Shown here: piece by piece, positions 1-8,065 of the stretch | Numbering within the stretch: the first letter of the stretch is position 1 | Layout: each line of letters begins with the position of its first letter | Assembly (NCBI GenBank): GCA_003500135.1 | Contig: DNTA01000149.1 | Coordinates: 1-32,005 of the forward strand | Source: Cytophagales bacterium | GTDB lineage: Bacteria > Bacteroidota > Bacteroidia > Cytophagales > Cyclobacteriaceae | Direction of reading: 5' to 3' | Length of the DNA stretch: 32,005 nucleotides | Program-made: the position numbers and the translations under genes | The notes under the pieces: generated by a model | What the model was told of the DNA's origin: nothing | The model's database searches: none | Seen by the model: only the letters and a program-made list of their open reading frames with translations

Positions 1-75
1 CTTCACGGCTTTGACTACTTTAGCGTAGTTTTTACCTTTTCCTGTTTTAAGAGTTGCAACTACCTTCTTTGCCAT
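1..75 (-). CDS. DUF4295 family small protein (5' part only)
   Basis: The first 25 codons of a gene that runs off the left edge, starting at the ATG whose complement lies at 73-75. The visible protein begins MAKKVVATLKTGKGKNYAKV, a short lysine-rich start like that of the DUF4295 proteins that follow rpmG in Bacteroidota. The gap from the rpmG stop is only 2 bases, so it is surely in the same transcript as rpmB and rpmG. Its molecular role is not known; small size, high basic charge and constant linkage to ribosomal protein genes suggest a ribosome-associated function (inference). Confidence 0.8.
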   Translation of the reverse strand, partial: MAKKVVATLKTGKGKNYAKVVKAVK

Positions 76-77
76 GA

Positions 78-260
78 TTATTTAATTTCTTTGTGAACAG
101 TATATTTCTTTAAGATAGGGTTATACTTTTTTAATTCCAGTCGCTCAGGAGTGTTTTTTCTATTTTTTGTAGTAATATATCTTGACGTTCCCGGCTGACC
201 TGAGTTTTTGTGCTCGGTGCACTCTAAAATAACCTGTACCCTGTTGCCTTTCTTAGCCAT
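78..260 (-). CDS. rpmG: 50S ribosomal protein L33
   Basis: Component of the large ribosomal subunit near the E site. The 60-residue product starts [20 protein letters not shown] and contains the family signature [23 protein letters not shown]; length is normal. Only one cysteine is present (C14), so this is the zinc-independent (C-minus) form without the two CxxC knuckles. It lies 19 bases after rpmB and 2 bases before the DUF4295 gene, all on the minus strand, the usual Bacteroidota order. Confidence 0.97.
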   Translation of the reverse strand: MAKKGNRVQVILECTEHKNSGQPGTSRYITTKNRKNTPERLELKKYNPILKKYTVHKEIK

Positions 261-279
261 TTTTTAAAATGTTTTCAGC

Positions 280-519
280 TCATAAAATAATATTGCCTTG
301 CTTCCTCGCCTTTTTAAGAACGGTAGAGATACCGTTTTTATTTATCGCTCTAAGCGCAGTGGTTGACACCTTTAGCGTAACCCACTTATCTTCTTCAGGG
401 ATATAGAATCTCTTCTTGTGAAGATTAGGGTAAAACTTCCTTTTGTTTTTATTGTTTGCATGGGAAACATTGTTTCCAACTCGTGGTCTTTTTCCTGTAA
501 TTTGACAAACTCTTGACAT
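280..519 (-). CDS. rpmB: 50S ribosomal protein L28
   Basis: Large-subunit ribosomal protein L28, 79 residues, starting [23 protein letters not shown], the canonical L28 N terminus, followed by the basic [11 protein letters not shown] segment and the [16 protein letters not shown] motif. It has a single cysteine (C5) and so belongs to the zinc-free group. It is the first gene of the rpmB-rpmG-DUF4295 operon. The 250 bases upstream, shared with the divergent rocD, must hold its promoter, but I found no clear TAnnTTTG box in the right orientation. Confidence 0.97.
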   Translation of the reverse strand: MSRVCQITGKRPRVGNNVSHANNKNKRKFYPNLHKKRFYIPEEDKWVTLKVSTTALRAINKNGISTVLKKARKQGNIIL

Positions 520-720
520 CGTACCCTTATGTTTCTGATTTTCAAATGGTCTGCAAATGTCGTAAAATTTATCAGAATTTCAAAAGCTTGTTGATTAATT
601 TCGTAAACAAATAGTAAGAAATGATGAAAATATACCTGTCAACCATGTATTGATTACAAAATACCGATTTTTAGGGTGAATAATTTGAAAGTGTAAGCAC
701 ATAATTTGGAGCCTATTTAA

Positions 721-728
721 TACCTTTG
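721..728 (+). promoter_or_regulatory. Candidate -7 promoter box for rocD
   Basis: TACCTTTG matches the Bacteroidota -7 consensus TAnnTTTG, 41 bases before the rocD start codon. No TTG lies at the usual 17-23 base distance upstream (nearest TTTG is 12 bases away), so the call rests on the -7 element and its position. Confidence 0.4.
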
Positions 729-769
729 GGCTCGGTGATATTAGTTATGTAGTAAAAATTGGGTTTAAT

Positions 770-2044
770 ATGATTGAAACAGTTAGCAATAGCCGCAATG
801 CAATGGAATTGGAAGATCGGCATGGCGCCCATAATTACCATCCATTGCCAGTGGTCCTGGCAAAAGGAGATGGTGTTTTCGTATGGGACGTGGAAGGTAA
901 AAAGTACTTTGATTTTCTGTCGGCTTACAGTGCGGTAAATCAAGGTCATTGTCATCCTCGCATTGTTAAAACCCTGCAGGAACAGGCCGAGAACATTACA
1001 CTTACATCGAGGGCTTTTTATAATAGTGTGCTCGGGGCATACGAAAAATATATCACTGAATATTTTGGTTTCGATAAGGTATTGCCCATGAATACGGGTG
1101 CGGAAGCAGTGGAAACTGCCATAAAAATTTGTCGCAAATGGGCCTATGAGAAAAAGGGCATACCTGAAGCGAAAGCTAAAATAATCGTTTGTGAGAATAA
1201 CTTCCACGGACGGACCACAACCATCATCTCTTTTTCAAATGATGAAGGAGCCCGTAAAAATTTCGGTCCATATACACCGGGATTTATCAAGATACCCTAT
1301 GATGACATTGATGCGCTTGAAAAAGCAATGGAAGATAGCGAGGTGGCCGGATTTTTAGTTGAGCCTATCCAAGGTGAAGCCGGCGTATACACACCTGCGG
1401 AGGATTATTTGAGTAAAGCAGCCGATTTGTGTAGAAAAAACAATGTCTTGTTTCTGGCCGATGAAATACAAACTGGAATAGCCCGAACAGGCAGTCTACT
1501 GGCAGTCTGCGGTAATTGTACTTGCGAAGGTCATTGCGAGCGACAATCCACTTATCTTAAACCGGACATTCTTATCCTGGGTAAAGCGCTTTCGGGCGGG
1601 GTTTATCCCGTATCGGCAGCGCTGGCAGATGATGAGATCATGAATGTGATTACACCGGGTACGCACGGTTCGACATTTGGAGGTAACCCTTTGGGTAGTA
1701 AAGTTGCCATGACGGCACTGGAGGTAGTAAGAGATGAAAAACTGGCTAAGAACGCACGCAAATTAGGCAACATTTTCAGAGATAGGATGAACCGGTTGAT
1801 TGAGAAAACAGATCTTGTTAAGTTGGTAAGAGGTAAAGGTCTTCTAAATGCAATTGTGGTGAATGACCATCCAGACAGCGAAACGGCCTGGAACATATGT
1901 GTAGCCCTGAGTAAAAATGGGCTTTTGGCAAAACCAACTCATGGTAACATTATTAGGTTTGCCCCTCCGTTAGTTATGACAGAGGAACAATTACACGAAT
2001 GTTGCGATATTATTGAGAGAACCATCCTGAATTACAAAAAATAA
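770..2044 (+). CDS. rocD: Ornithine aminotransferase
   Basis: PLP-dependent class III aminotransferase that converts L-ornithine and 2-oxoglutarate to glutamate-5-semialdehyde and glutamate in the cytoplasm. The 424-residue protein aligns end to end with known ornithine aminotransferases: [17 protein letters not shown] near 47-63, [12 protein letters not shown] near 108-119, the FHGRT segment near 145-149, DEIQTG at 231-236, and the PLP lysine K272 in [25 protein letters not shown] and GLLAKPTHG also match the family. Odd feature: between ARTG and the KPDILILGK strand there is a short insertion with four cysteines (C247, C250, C252, C256; pattern C-x2-C-x-C-x3-C) that classical enzymes lack. 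The next gene starts directly after its stop codon. pruA, which uses the product, is at 27697-29328. Confidence 0.95.
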   Translation: MIETVSNSRNAMELEDRHGAHNYHPLPVVLAKGDGVFVWDVEGKKYFDFLSAYSAVNQGHCHPRIVKTLQEQAENITLTSRAFYNSVLGAYEKYITEYFGFDKVLPMNTGAEAVETAIKICRKWAYEKKGIPEAKAKIIVCENNFHGRTTTIISFSNDEGARKNFGPYTPGFIKIPYDDIDALEKAMEDSEVAGFLVEPIQGEAGVYTPAEDYLSKAADLCRKNNVLFLADEIQTGIARTGSLLAVCGNCTCEGHCERQSTYLKPDILILGKALSGGVYPVSAALADDEIMNVITPGTHGSTFGGNPLGSKVAMTALEVVRDEKLAKNARKLGNIFRDRMNRLIEKTDLVKLVRGKGLLNAIVVNDHPDSETAWNICVALSKNGLLAKPTHGNIIRFAPPLVMTEEQLHECCDIIERTILNYKK

Positions 2045-2599
2045 ATGTATTTAAGATTTATTTTATGGGCTTTGTTGTTTCTTCCATTTTTCTCCTTTCA
2101 GGGCGAAAAAATGGTGAAGACCAAAGTTGGTGACAATGTATTTGTTTATATACCCAAAAGCTTTGTGGCTATGAGTGAAGATGACAAAGCCGCAAAGTTC
2201 TTGACCAATCGTGACGGTATGGCTTTTTTCACCAGTGAGGACAGGCTGGCTGACTTTACGGTGAATAAATCATTTTCAAGGTGGCGGCCCGATGATATTG
2301 AAATGATGCGAAGTTTTTACAGGAGCAATATTTTAAGTCTTTTTGACGATGTAAATTTTATTCGTGAGGAAATACTGGAAATTGAAGGAAATCAGTTTGC
2401 TGTATTCGAATTCACCTCTTTGGTAAAAAGTGAAGAAGACAATTTGATGGGTAAGCCCGACTTAAAGAAATATGTTTACATACAATACACTATAAAAGAT
2501 TACCAGACATATTTATTCAATTTTACATGTCCTCTACCTATTCGGGAAAAGTGGGAGCCCATTGCCCATGAAATAATGCAAAAAACTATGGTGAAATAG
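2045..2599 (+). CDS. Exported protein of unknown function
   Basis: I do not recognise this 184-residue protein. The N terminus is a hydrophobic segment (about residues 3-18, LRFILWALLFLPFFSF) consistent with a signal peptide or membrane anchor. The rest is a soluble alpha/beta-looking domain with no cysteine cluster or enzymatic motif I can name; the repeated pattern of strands (VFVYIPKSF, FAVFEFTSLV, KYVYIQYTI, TYLFNFTCPL) suggests a small beta-rich ligand or lipoprotein-like fold. Its ATG abuts the rocD stop with no spacer, and tadA follows 2 bases after its stop, so all three are probably co-transcribed and translationally coupled. It could act at the cell envelope; no function is claimed. 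Confidence 0.8.
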   Translation: MYLRFILWALLFLPFFSFQGEKMVKTKVGDNVFVYIPKSFVAMSEDDKAAKFLTNRDGMAFFTSEDRLADFTVNKSFSRWRPDDIEMMRSFYRSNILSLFDDVNFIREEILEIEGNQFAVFEFTSLVKSEEDNLMGKPDLKKYVYIQYTIKDYQTYLFNFTCPLPIREKWEPIAHEIMQKTMVK

Positions 2600-2601
2600 T
2601 T

Positions 2602-3054
2602 ATGCGCATCGAGGTTTACACGCCCGAGTATTTCATGAAAGAAGCCTTGAAACAGGCTCAAATAGCATTTGATAACGGTGAAATACCTGTTGGAGCTGTA
2701 GTAGTGTGTAATAATCGCATTATTTCCAAGGCTCATAATCAGGTAGAGCTACTCAATGATCCAACCGCTCATGCCGAAATATTAGCCATTACAGCAGCAT
2801 GTGAACACATCGGGGCCAAGTATCTTGAAGATTGCAGCCTATATGTCACGTTAGAGCCATGTACCATGTGTGCAGGCGCCACTTACTGGTCAATGTTAGG
2901 AGAAATGGTTTATGGCGCCAGTGATGAAAAGCGCGGGTTCACCAGGCACAGAACAGAAATTCTTCATCCTAAATGTAAGGTTAGAAAGGGTTTGTTCGCA
3001 GTGGAAAGTAAAAACTTACTTCAGCAGTTTTTTAAGAACTTAAGGGATACCTGA
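2602..3054 (+). CDS. tadA: tRNA-specific adenosine deaminase
   Basis: Converts adenosine to inosine at the wobble position (A34) of tRNA-Arg(ACG). Zinc-dependent cytidine deaminase fold: HAEIL with zinc ligand H57 and proton-shuttle E59, then LEPCTMCAGA with zinc ligands C87 and C90. FDNGEIPVGAVVV near 23-35 is the typical TadA opening. The 150-residue length is normal; an internal ATG at codon 12 (MKEALKQA) is an alternative start, but the longer form retains the common Bacteroidota prefix and begins 2 bases after the preceding stop. Third gene of the rocD transcript. Confidence 0.93.
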   Translation: MRIEVYTPEYFMKEALKQAQIAFDNGEIPVGAVVVCNNRIISKAHNQVELLNDPTAHAEILAITAACEHIGAKYLEDCSLYVTLEPCTMCAGATYWSMLGEMVYGASDEKRGFTRHRTEILHPKCKVRKGLFAVESKNLLQQFFKNLRDT

Positions 3055-3133
3055 TAATCAGAGAATTAGGCGGCGTTATAAGAAGAATTATGCCCATAGG
3101 TAAACACCAGGTCACATTTTCCAGTTAAACTAG

Positions 3134-3165
3134 TTGTAATGCTTGTTTAAGCTTTACTACCTTTG
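3134..3165 (+). promoter_or_regulatory. Candidate promoter of sodA
   Basis: TTG at 3134-3136 and TACCTTTG at 3158-3165, separated by 21 bases, match the Bacteroidota pattern TTG-N17-23-TAnnTTTG. The -7 box ends 37 bases before the sodA ATG. Confidence 0.55.
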
Positions 3166-3202
3166 AATAAACCATTTGTTAAACAATTAAACAACGTAAA
3201 AT

Positions 3203-3811
3203 ATGGCTTTTGAATTACCATCGTTACCGTACGCGGAAGATGCGCTGGAACCCAACATTGATGCGCAGACGATGAATATCCACTACACAAAACACCACAA
3301 CGGTTACGTAACCAAGTTAAACGCAGCCGTTGAAGGCACCGATGCCGAAGGTAAATCACTTGAAGGGCTTATGAAAAACGTAAGCAAGTTCTCCACTGGT
3401 GTCCGTAACAACGGAGGAGGGCATTTTAACCACTCTTTATTCTGGACAATTATGTCACCGAATGGAGGAGGTACTCCTAGCGGCGCCCTTGGAGAGGCAA
3501 TTAATCAAAAGTTCGGATCATTTGACAAATTCAAAGAAGAGTTTGCCAATGCAGCCGCAACACGGTTTGGTTCTGGATGGGCCTGGCTCGTGGTAAACGA
3601 TAGCAAAGAACTAGAAGTATGCTCTACACCAAACCAGGACAACCCAGTGATGGATGTTGCCGAATGTAGTGGTACCCCAATACTCGGATTGGATGTATGG
3701 GAGCACGCTTATTACCTGAAATACCAAAATAGACGTCCCGAATATATTGAGGCATTCTTTAATGTGATCAACTGGGACGAAGTGGCCAAGAGATATAGCG
3801 ACGCTATTTAG
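3203..3811 (+). CDS. sodA: Superoxide dismutase, Mn-type
   Basis: Dismutates superoxide to hydrogen peroxide and oxygen; cytoplasmic, since no signal peptide is seen. The 202-residue protein has the full iron/manganese SOD fold: metal ligands H27 (NIHYTKHH), H77 (HFNHSLFW), D164 and H168 (LDVWEHAYY), all present. The glycine run before HFNH and the glutamine Q145 in PNQDNPVMD are features of Mn-type enzymes; Fe enzymes usually carry the active-site glutamine in the N-terminal domain instead. Cambialistic activity cannot be excluded from sequence. It appears to be a single-gene transcript with its own promoter, ending at a strong terminator that also serves uvrB. Confidence 0.95.
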   Translation: MAFELPSLPYAEDALEPNIDAQTMNIHYTKHHNGYVTKLNAAVEGTDAEGKSLEGLMKNVSKFSTGVRNNGGGHFNHSLFWTIMSPNGGGTPSGALGEAINQKFGSFDKFKEEFANAAATRFGSGWAWLVVNDSKELEVCSTPNQDNPVMDVAECSGTPILGLDVWEHAYYLKYQNRRPEYIEAFFNVINWDEVAKRYSDAI

Positions 3812-3830
3812 TCAGCTATTTTACATATTT

Positions 3831-3855
3831 AAAAAGGGCCTGGGGCCCTTTTTTT
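3831..3855. terminator. Bidirectional terminator between sodA and uvrB
   Basis: Perfect 10-base stem AAAAAGGGCC / GGCCCTTTTT with a 3-base TGG loop, A-rich on one side and T-rich on the other, so it can terminate both the converging sodA and uvrB transcripts. It overlaps the uvrB stop codon by two bases. Confidence 0.9.
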
Positions 3856-5878
3856 ATTTCCTTTCCTTTTTCAGTCTTTCCAGTTCTTGCATCTCATCCC
3901 GAAGCCTTGCAGCTTCTATAAAGTTGAGATCTTTGGCAGCTTTCTCCATTTCTTTTCTGGTTTCCACTATCATTTTATCCAATTGGCCCTCGCCGGCATA
4001 TTGAACCACCGGATCAGCGGCTATTGAAACTTCTTCATCGCCTGAATAATACTTTTTCGCACCTCGGCTCTTATCTGCTACCTTGGTTTGACCCATAATC
4101 GATTCAGTTGATTTCCGCACTGATTTTGGCACGATGCCATGTGCCTCATTGTATTCGATCTGAATACTTCGTCTTCTGTTTGTTTCGTCGATAGCCATAC
4201 GCATCGATTCGGTAATGGTATCGGCATACATTACTACCTTACCTCTTTCATTTCTTGCCGCCCGGCCGATTGTTTGTACCAATGACCTCTGGTTTCTTAA
4301 AAACCCTTCTTTATCAGCATCTAATATTGCCACGAGTGAGACCTCAGGCAGGTCCAGCCCTTCTCTTAGCAGGTTTACTCCGACTAAAACATCAAACCCA
4401 CCTAATCGCAGTTCCCTCAATATTTCAACCCGATCCAGTGCATTTACTTCCGAATGGATATACCTACACCTTATTCCGGCTTTATCAAGATATTTGGTCA
4501 GTTCTTCCGCCATTCTTTTGGTTAGTGTCGTAACCAAAATACGATCTCCCAGTTTAATGCGTTCATCAATTTCTTCCATGAGGTCGTCCACCTGGTTGGC
4601 GCTTGGCCGCACTTCAATTTCAGGATCGAGTAGTCCCGTAGGCCGGATAATTTGTTCAACCACTATACCTTCCGATTTACGCAACTCATATTCAGCGGGT
4701 GTCGCACTTACATAAATCAATTGATTGGATAGCGCCTCAAATTCATTAAAGGTGAGCGGCCGGTTATCAAGGGCCGATGGAAGACGGAAGCCATAGTCCA
4801 CCAGGTTCACTTTTCGGGACCGGTCACCGCCCCACATAGCTCGTATCTGGGGTATGGTTACGTGGCTTTCATCAATTATAAGCAAATAGTCATCGGGGAA
4901 ATAATCCAAAAGGCAAAAGGGCCTTGCCCCGGGTTTTCTCCGGTCAAAATACCTGGAATAGTTTTCCACACCCGAACAATACCCCAGCTCACGGATCATT
5001 TCCAAATCAAATTCAGTTCTTTCTTTAATTCGTTTCGCTTCCAGAAACCGTCGTTCCTGCTCAAAGTATCCAACCTGACTGACCAGGTCGTCTTGTATTT
5101 CATAAATCGCTTGTTGAAGCACATCTTTGCCGGTAACGAACAGATTGGCCGGGAATATGGTAATAATTCTCTCTTCCGATAATTTTTTTCCTGTATCGGG
5201 ATCAATTCTGTGGATAGTTTCTATTTCATCACCCCAAAAATAAAAACGGTAGGCAAAATCTGCATAGGCCACAAATACGTCAACAGTATCGCCTTTTACG
5301 CGAAAGGTACCCCGCTTAAACTCTGCTTCGGTGCGGTTATATAGAATATCAACCAAGCTGTGTAAAAACTGATTTCGGGGAATAACATCGCCCTCCTGTA
5401 TTTTAATAACATTTTTACCGAACTCATCCGGGTTCCCGATACCATAAATACAAGACACTGAAGCCACCACAACTACATCCCTTCTTCCCGAAAGCAAGGC
5501 ACTTGTGGCGCTTAACCTCAATTTTTCTATTTCTTCATTTATTGAAAGGTCTTTCTCAATATACGTATTGGAAGCCGGTATAAAAGCTTCAGGTTGGTAG
5601 TAATCGTAATAAGAGATGAAATATTCCACCGCATTATTGGGGAAAAACTGCTTGAGTTCCCCGTATAACTGTGCTGCCAGGGTTTTATTATGGCTCAGGA
5701 CCAAAGTAGGCCGTTTTATCCGGTTGATAACATTGGCCATGGTAAAAGTTTTTCCCGATCCTGTCACTCCAAGCAAAGTTTGATGTTTCTCGCCACTCAA
5801 TACCCCTTCAGAAAGCTCATCTATTGCCTGTGGCTGATCACCCGTCGGTTCGTATTCACTGGTAATTTCAAAGTTCAT
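3854..5878 (-). CDS. uvrB: Excinuclease ABC subunit B
   Basis: DNA damage-recognition helicase-like subunit of nucleotide excision repair; loads with UvrA and recruits UvrC. The 674-residue protein has Walker A GVTGSGKT at 37-44, the damage-verifying beta-hairpin region YYDYYQPEAFIP around 90-101, DESHV (Walker B/DEAD-like box) in the middle, the helicase C-terminal part with VGVNLLREGLDLPEVSLV and the QTIGRAARN motif VI, and a C-terminal UVR domain (EMEKAAKDLNFIEAARLRDEM) that binds UvrC. Length is normal for UvrB. It is divergent from the TerB-like gene across 126 bases. Confidence 0.98.
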   Translation of the reverse strand: MNFEITSEYEPTGDQPQAIDELSEGVLSGEKHQTLLGVTGSGKTFTMANVINRIKRPTLVLSHNKTLAAQLYGELKQFFPNNAVEYFISYYDYYQPEAFIPASNTYIEKDLSINEEIEKLRLSATSALLSGRRDVVVVASVSCIYGIGNPDEFGKNVIKIQEGDVIPRNQFLHSLVDILYNRTEAEFKRGTFRVKGDTVDVFVAYADFAYRFYFWGDEIETIHRIDPDTGKKLSEERIITIFPANLFVTGKDVLQQAIYEIQDDLVSQVGYFEQERRFLEAKRIKERTEFDLEMIRELGYCSGVENYSRYFDRRKPGARPFCLLDYFPDDYLLIIDESHVTIPQIRAMWGGDRSRKVNLVDYGFRLPSALDNRPLTFNEFEALSNQLIYVSATPAEYELRKSEGIVVEQIIRPTGLLDPEIEVRPSANQVDDLMEEIDERIKLGDRILVTTLTKRMAEELTKYLDKAGIRCRYIHSEVNALDRVEILRELRLGGFDVLVGVNLLREGLDLPEVSLVAILDADKEGFLRNQRSLVQTIGRAARNERGKVVMYADTITESMRMAIDETNRRRSIQIEYNEAHGIVPKSVRKSTESIMGQTKVADKSRGAKKYYSGDEEVSIAADPVVQYAGEGQLDKMIVETRKEMEKAAKDLNFIEAARLRDEMQELERLKKERK

Positions 5879-6004
5879 ATGGCAATATTAATGTATAATT
5901 ATCCAAACTGTCCTTTAAATACTTAGTTTTTGAGCATAAGTTGTGTATAAGCCGATTTTTTATTAAATATGGGTGAAATGTTTTAGTCTAAACCACAACC
6001 CCAA

Positions 6005-6367
6005 ATGGCTAATTTAATTCTAATTCAAGCGCTGGCAGAGTTGGCTTACTCTATTGCACTTGCTGATGGAGAGCTGCAGCAAGATGAAAAAGAGGCTTTT
6101 TACAAAATTATTGACGAGCAATTGCAGGAAGATGCGTGGTCAGCTAAAAACAGGTTTAAATTGTTGGAAGAACGTGTGGCGCCAAATGTCGAACAAACTT
6201 ATCGTTTTGCCATGTTTGCTATCAAAACCAACAGAAGGGATTTTGACGGTAACCTTAAAGCTAAGTTTTTAAATGTAATCGAAGGAGTAGCTAATTCAGT
6301 GGATGGACTGCGCGAACAGGAACGTAGGCTGATAGATAAGTTTAAACAAGAGGTGAAAAATGCTTAG
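6005..6367 (+). CDS. TerB/DjlA-N-like small protein
   Basis: A 120-residue, all-helical, soluble protein. The opening ALAELAYSIALADGELQQDEKEAF resembles the TerB (tellurite-resistance B / DjlA N-terminal) helical domain, in which an acidic DGE...E pair after the second helix is typical and has been linked to metal binding. No signal peptide and no membrane segment. It stands alone, divergent from uvrB; the stop codon TAG overlaps the aroE stop of the opposite strand by 4 bases (shared TTAG at 6364-6367). No ter operon is nearby, so tellurite resistance should not be inferred. Confidence 0.75.
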   Translation: MANLILIQALAELAYSIALADGELQQDEKEAFYKIIDEQLQEDAWSAKNRFKLLEERVAPNVEQTYRFAMFAIKTNRRDFDGNLKAKFLNVIEGVANSVDGLREQERRLIDKFKQEVKNA

Positions 6368-7104
6368 GTATTCCAGATTTCCCAGGATTTCTCCGCTTGC
6401 AATACTAACATTTCATAACCGTTTTTAACTTTAGCTCCTGCTGAAATGCCTTTTTTCATAAATGATGTTTCGGCGGGGTTATAAATCAAGTCGTACAAAA
6501 AGTGCTTTGTTGCCAATTGTTCATAAGGCAAATCCGGGGCTTCACCTTCTTTAGGATGCGTGCCAAGAGGTGTAGTATTTATTATAAGCTGATGATCGGG
6601 AATCACCTTTCTTTGGGTCAAATCAACGTAAGTATAAGCGCCTTTATTTTTGTCCCTGGATACAGTTGAAGCATTGATCTTCAGGTCTTCAAGCGCAACT
6701 AAAACGGCCTTAGAAGCGCCACCAGTGCCCAAAACCAGTGCATTGTTGATTTTTTTATTTCCAATCCAATGCAGAAGTGAGGTTTTAAAACCGTAGTAGT
6801 CAGAATTAAAACCTACTTTTTTACCATTGGGCAGCAATTTCACCACGTTGACGGCGCCCACCTTTCTGGCGCTAAAGTCCAGATCGTCCAGGTAGGGTTG
6901 TATGGCGTGCTTATAGGGTATTGTAACATTGAAGCCCAACAGGTTTGGTATAGAGAAAACATCTCTTACATGATCAATCGTCTCTATATCGTACAAATCA
7001 TATTCATAGCCTATAATACCGTTTTTTTCAAACTTTTTATTGAAATAACGTTTGGAAAAGGAATGATGAAGAGGATGACCGATCAGTCCGAGTTTTTTAA
7101 CCAT
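6364..7104 (-). CDS. aroE: Shikimate dehydrogenase
   Basis: NADPH-dependent reduction of 3-dehydroshikimate to shikimate in aromatic amino acid synthesis. I start it at the ATG at 7104 (MVKKLGLIGHPLHHSFSKRYF, 246 residues) because that places the substrate-binding motif GLIGHPLHHSFSK at the very N terminus as in the family; an upstream in-frame ATG at 7152 would add 16 uncharacteristic residues inside the preceding gene. Visible motifs: NVTIPYKH with the catalytic lysine, NSDYYGF with the catalytic aspartate, the nucleotide-binding GTGGASKAV, and NTTPLGTHP. The chosen start overlaps the end of the DUF368 gene by 8 bases, suggesting translational coupling. Last gene of the TPR-comA-DUF368-aroE operon. 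Confidence 0.94.
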   Translation of the reverse strand: MVKKLGLIGHPLHHSFSKRYFNKKFEKNGIIGYEYDLYDIETIDHVRDVFSIPNLLGFNVTIPYKHAIQPYLDDLDFSARKVGAVNVVKLLPNGKKVGFNSDYYGFKTSLLHWIGNKKINNALVLGTGGASKAVLVALEDLKINASTVSRDKNKGAYTYVDLTQRKVIPDHQLIINTTPLGTHPKEGEAPDLPYEQLATKHFLYDLIYNPAETSFMKKGISAGAKVKNGYEMLVLQAEKSWEIWNT

Positions 7105-8044
7105 AGCGCCCTTTTTCGCTTTTGTACCTGGCAAACTTTTCAAGCGAGACAACGATCAATATTCCAAGGGCAAAAAACAGAATGGCCAGGAAAATATGTG
7201 GGTCATTGCCCGTTTTTTCCATATAATGCTGTGGCATTATATTTTCCTGAATAAAAGGCACCGATTCACCCTTTCTATTTATCCTAAATGAAGTGGTTTG
7301 TTTCCAGGGCCATATTTTATTAAGTGATCCAAGCATAAACCCCGCCAAGAATGCAATTGTGATGGCGCCATATTTCTTTAACAACCACGATACGATACGG
7401 GCAAAACTCAGTAAACCCAGTATACAACCCGCACCGAAAACGAGGATCACAACAATGTTGAAATCCTTTATGGCACCCATTATGAATTGATACTTGCCCA
7501 AAATTAGTAAAATAAAGCTCCCGGATATGCCCGGTAAGATCATTGCACATATTGCTATGGCGCCTGAAAGAAAGATGAACAAATAGTTATCGGGTGTGGT
7601 GGCAGGAGAGGCTTCGGTGATAACATACGCTACCACCGTACCAATAATTCCTGCAATGACCGATTTAATATTCCTTTCTTCCGCTTTTTGAAAAACAGAG
7701 AATGCAGAGATCAATACCAAACCAAAGAAAAATGACCACAACATAATGGGGTGGTTTTCAAGCATGTAATGCGCCAAACGTGCTAAAGTAGAGATGCTCA
7801 AACCGATTCCGAAAAGCAAAGGGAATAAAAAGGTCCCGTTCACATGATCATAAAAAGCTTTTAACTTAAATGAAAACAAATATTGAAGTGCCTTGCGATC
7901 AACGGAATTAATGGAGTCGAGTAAATTTTCATATATGCCGGTGATAAAAGCGATGGTGCCTCCTGAAACCCCGGGAACAATATCGGCCGCACCCATGCCA
8001 AGGCCTTTTAGAAAAACTAAAAGTTTACTCTGGAAGTGGTTCAT
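7097..8044 (-). CDS. DUF368 membrane protein (polyprenyl-phosphate transporter-like)
   Basis: A 315-residue integral membrane protein with about eight to ten hydrophobic segments. It has the two inverted signature motifs of DUF368, DIVPGVSGGTIAF near residues 21-33 and MILPGISGSFILL near the middle, typical of a two-repeat transporter fold. Members of this family (PopT) have been reported to recycle undecaprenyl phosphate across the inner membrane for cell-wall and polysaccharide synthesis; that is family knowledge, not shown here. It lies 21 bases after comA and overlaps aroE by 8 bases. The neighbouring exopolysaccharide operon would also use a polyprenyl-phosphate carrier, which fits. Confidence 0.9.
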   Translation of the reverse strand: MNHFQSKLLVFLKGLGMGAADIVPGVSGGTIAFITGIYENLLDSINSVDRKALQYLFSFKLKAFYDHVNGTFLFPLLFGIGLSISTLARLAHYMLENHPIMLWSFFFGLVLISAFSVFQKAEERNIKSVIAGIIGTVVAYVITEASPATTPDNYLFIFLSGAIAICAMILPGISGSFILLILGKYQFIMGAIKDFNIVVILVFGAGCILGLLSFARIVSWLLKKYGAITIAFLAGFMLGSLNKIWPWKQTTSFRINRKGESVPFIQENIMPQHYMEKTGNDPHIFLAILFFALGILIVVSLEKFARYKSEKGRYG

Positions 8045-8065
8045 GTATTCTTAGGCGTGTATGAA

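Noticed and set aside
713..1207. Long minus-strand open frame opposite rocD
   Set aside because: It lies opposite the strongly conserved rocD coding sequence, and its translation shows no domain; a shadow frame.
4215..5182. Several plus-strand open frames of 90-170 codons opposite uvrB
   Set aside because: All overlap the full-length, motif-complete uvrB in antisense and encode low-complexity or unrecognisable sequences.
6005..6367. Tellurite-resistance locus
   Set aside because: Only a TerB-like helical domain is present; terZ, terD, terC and other ter genes are absent.
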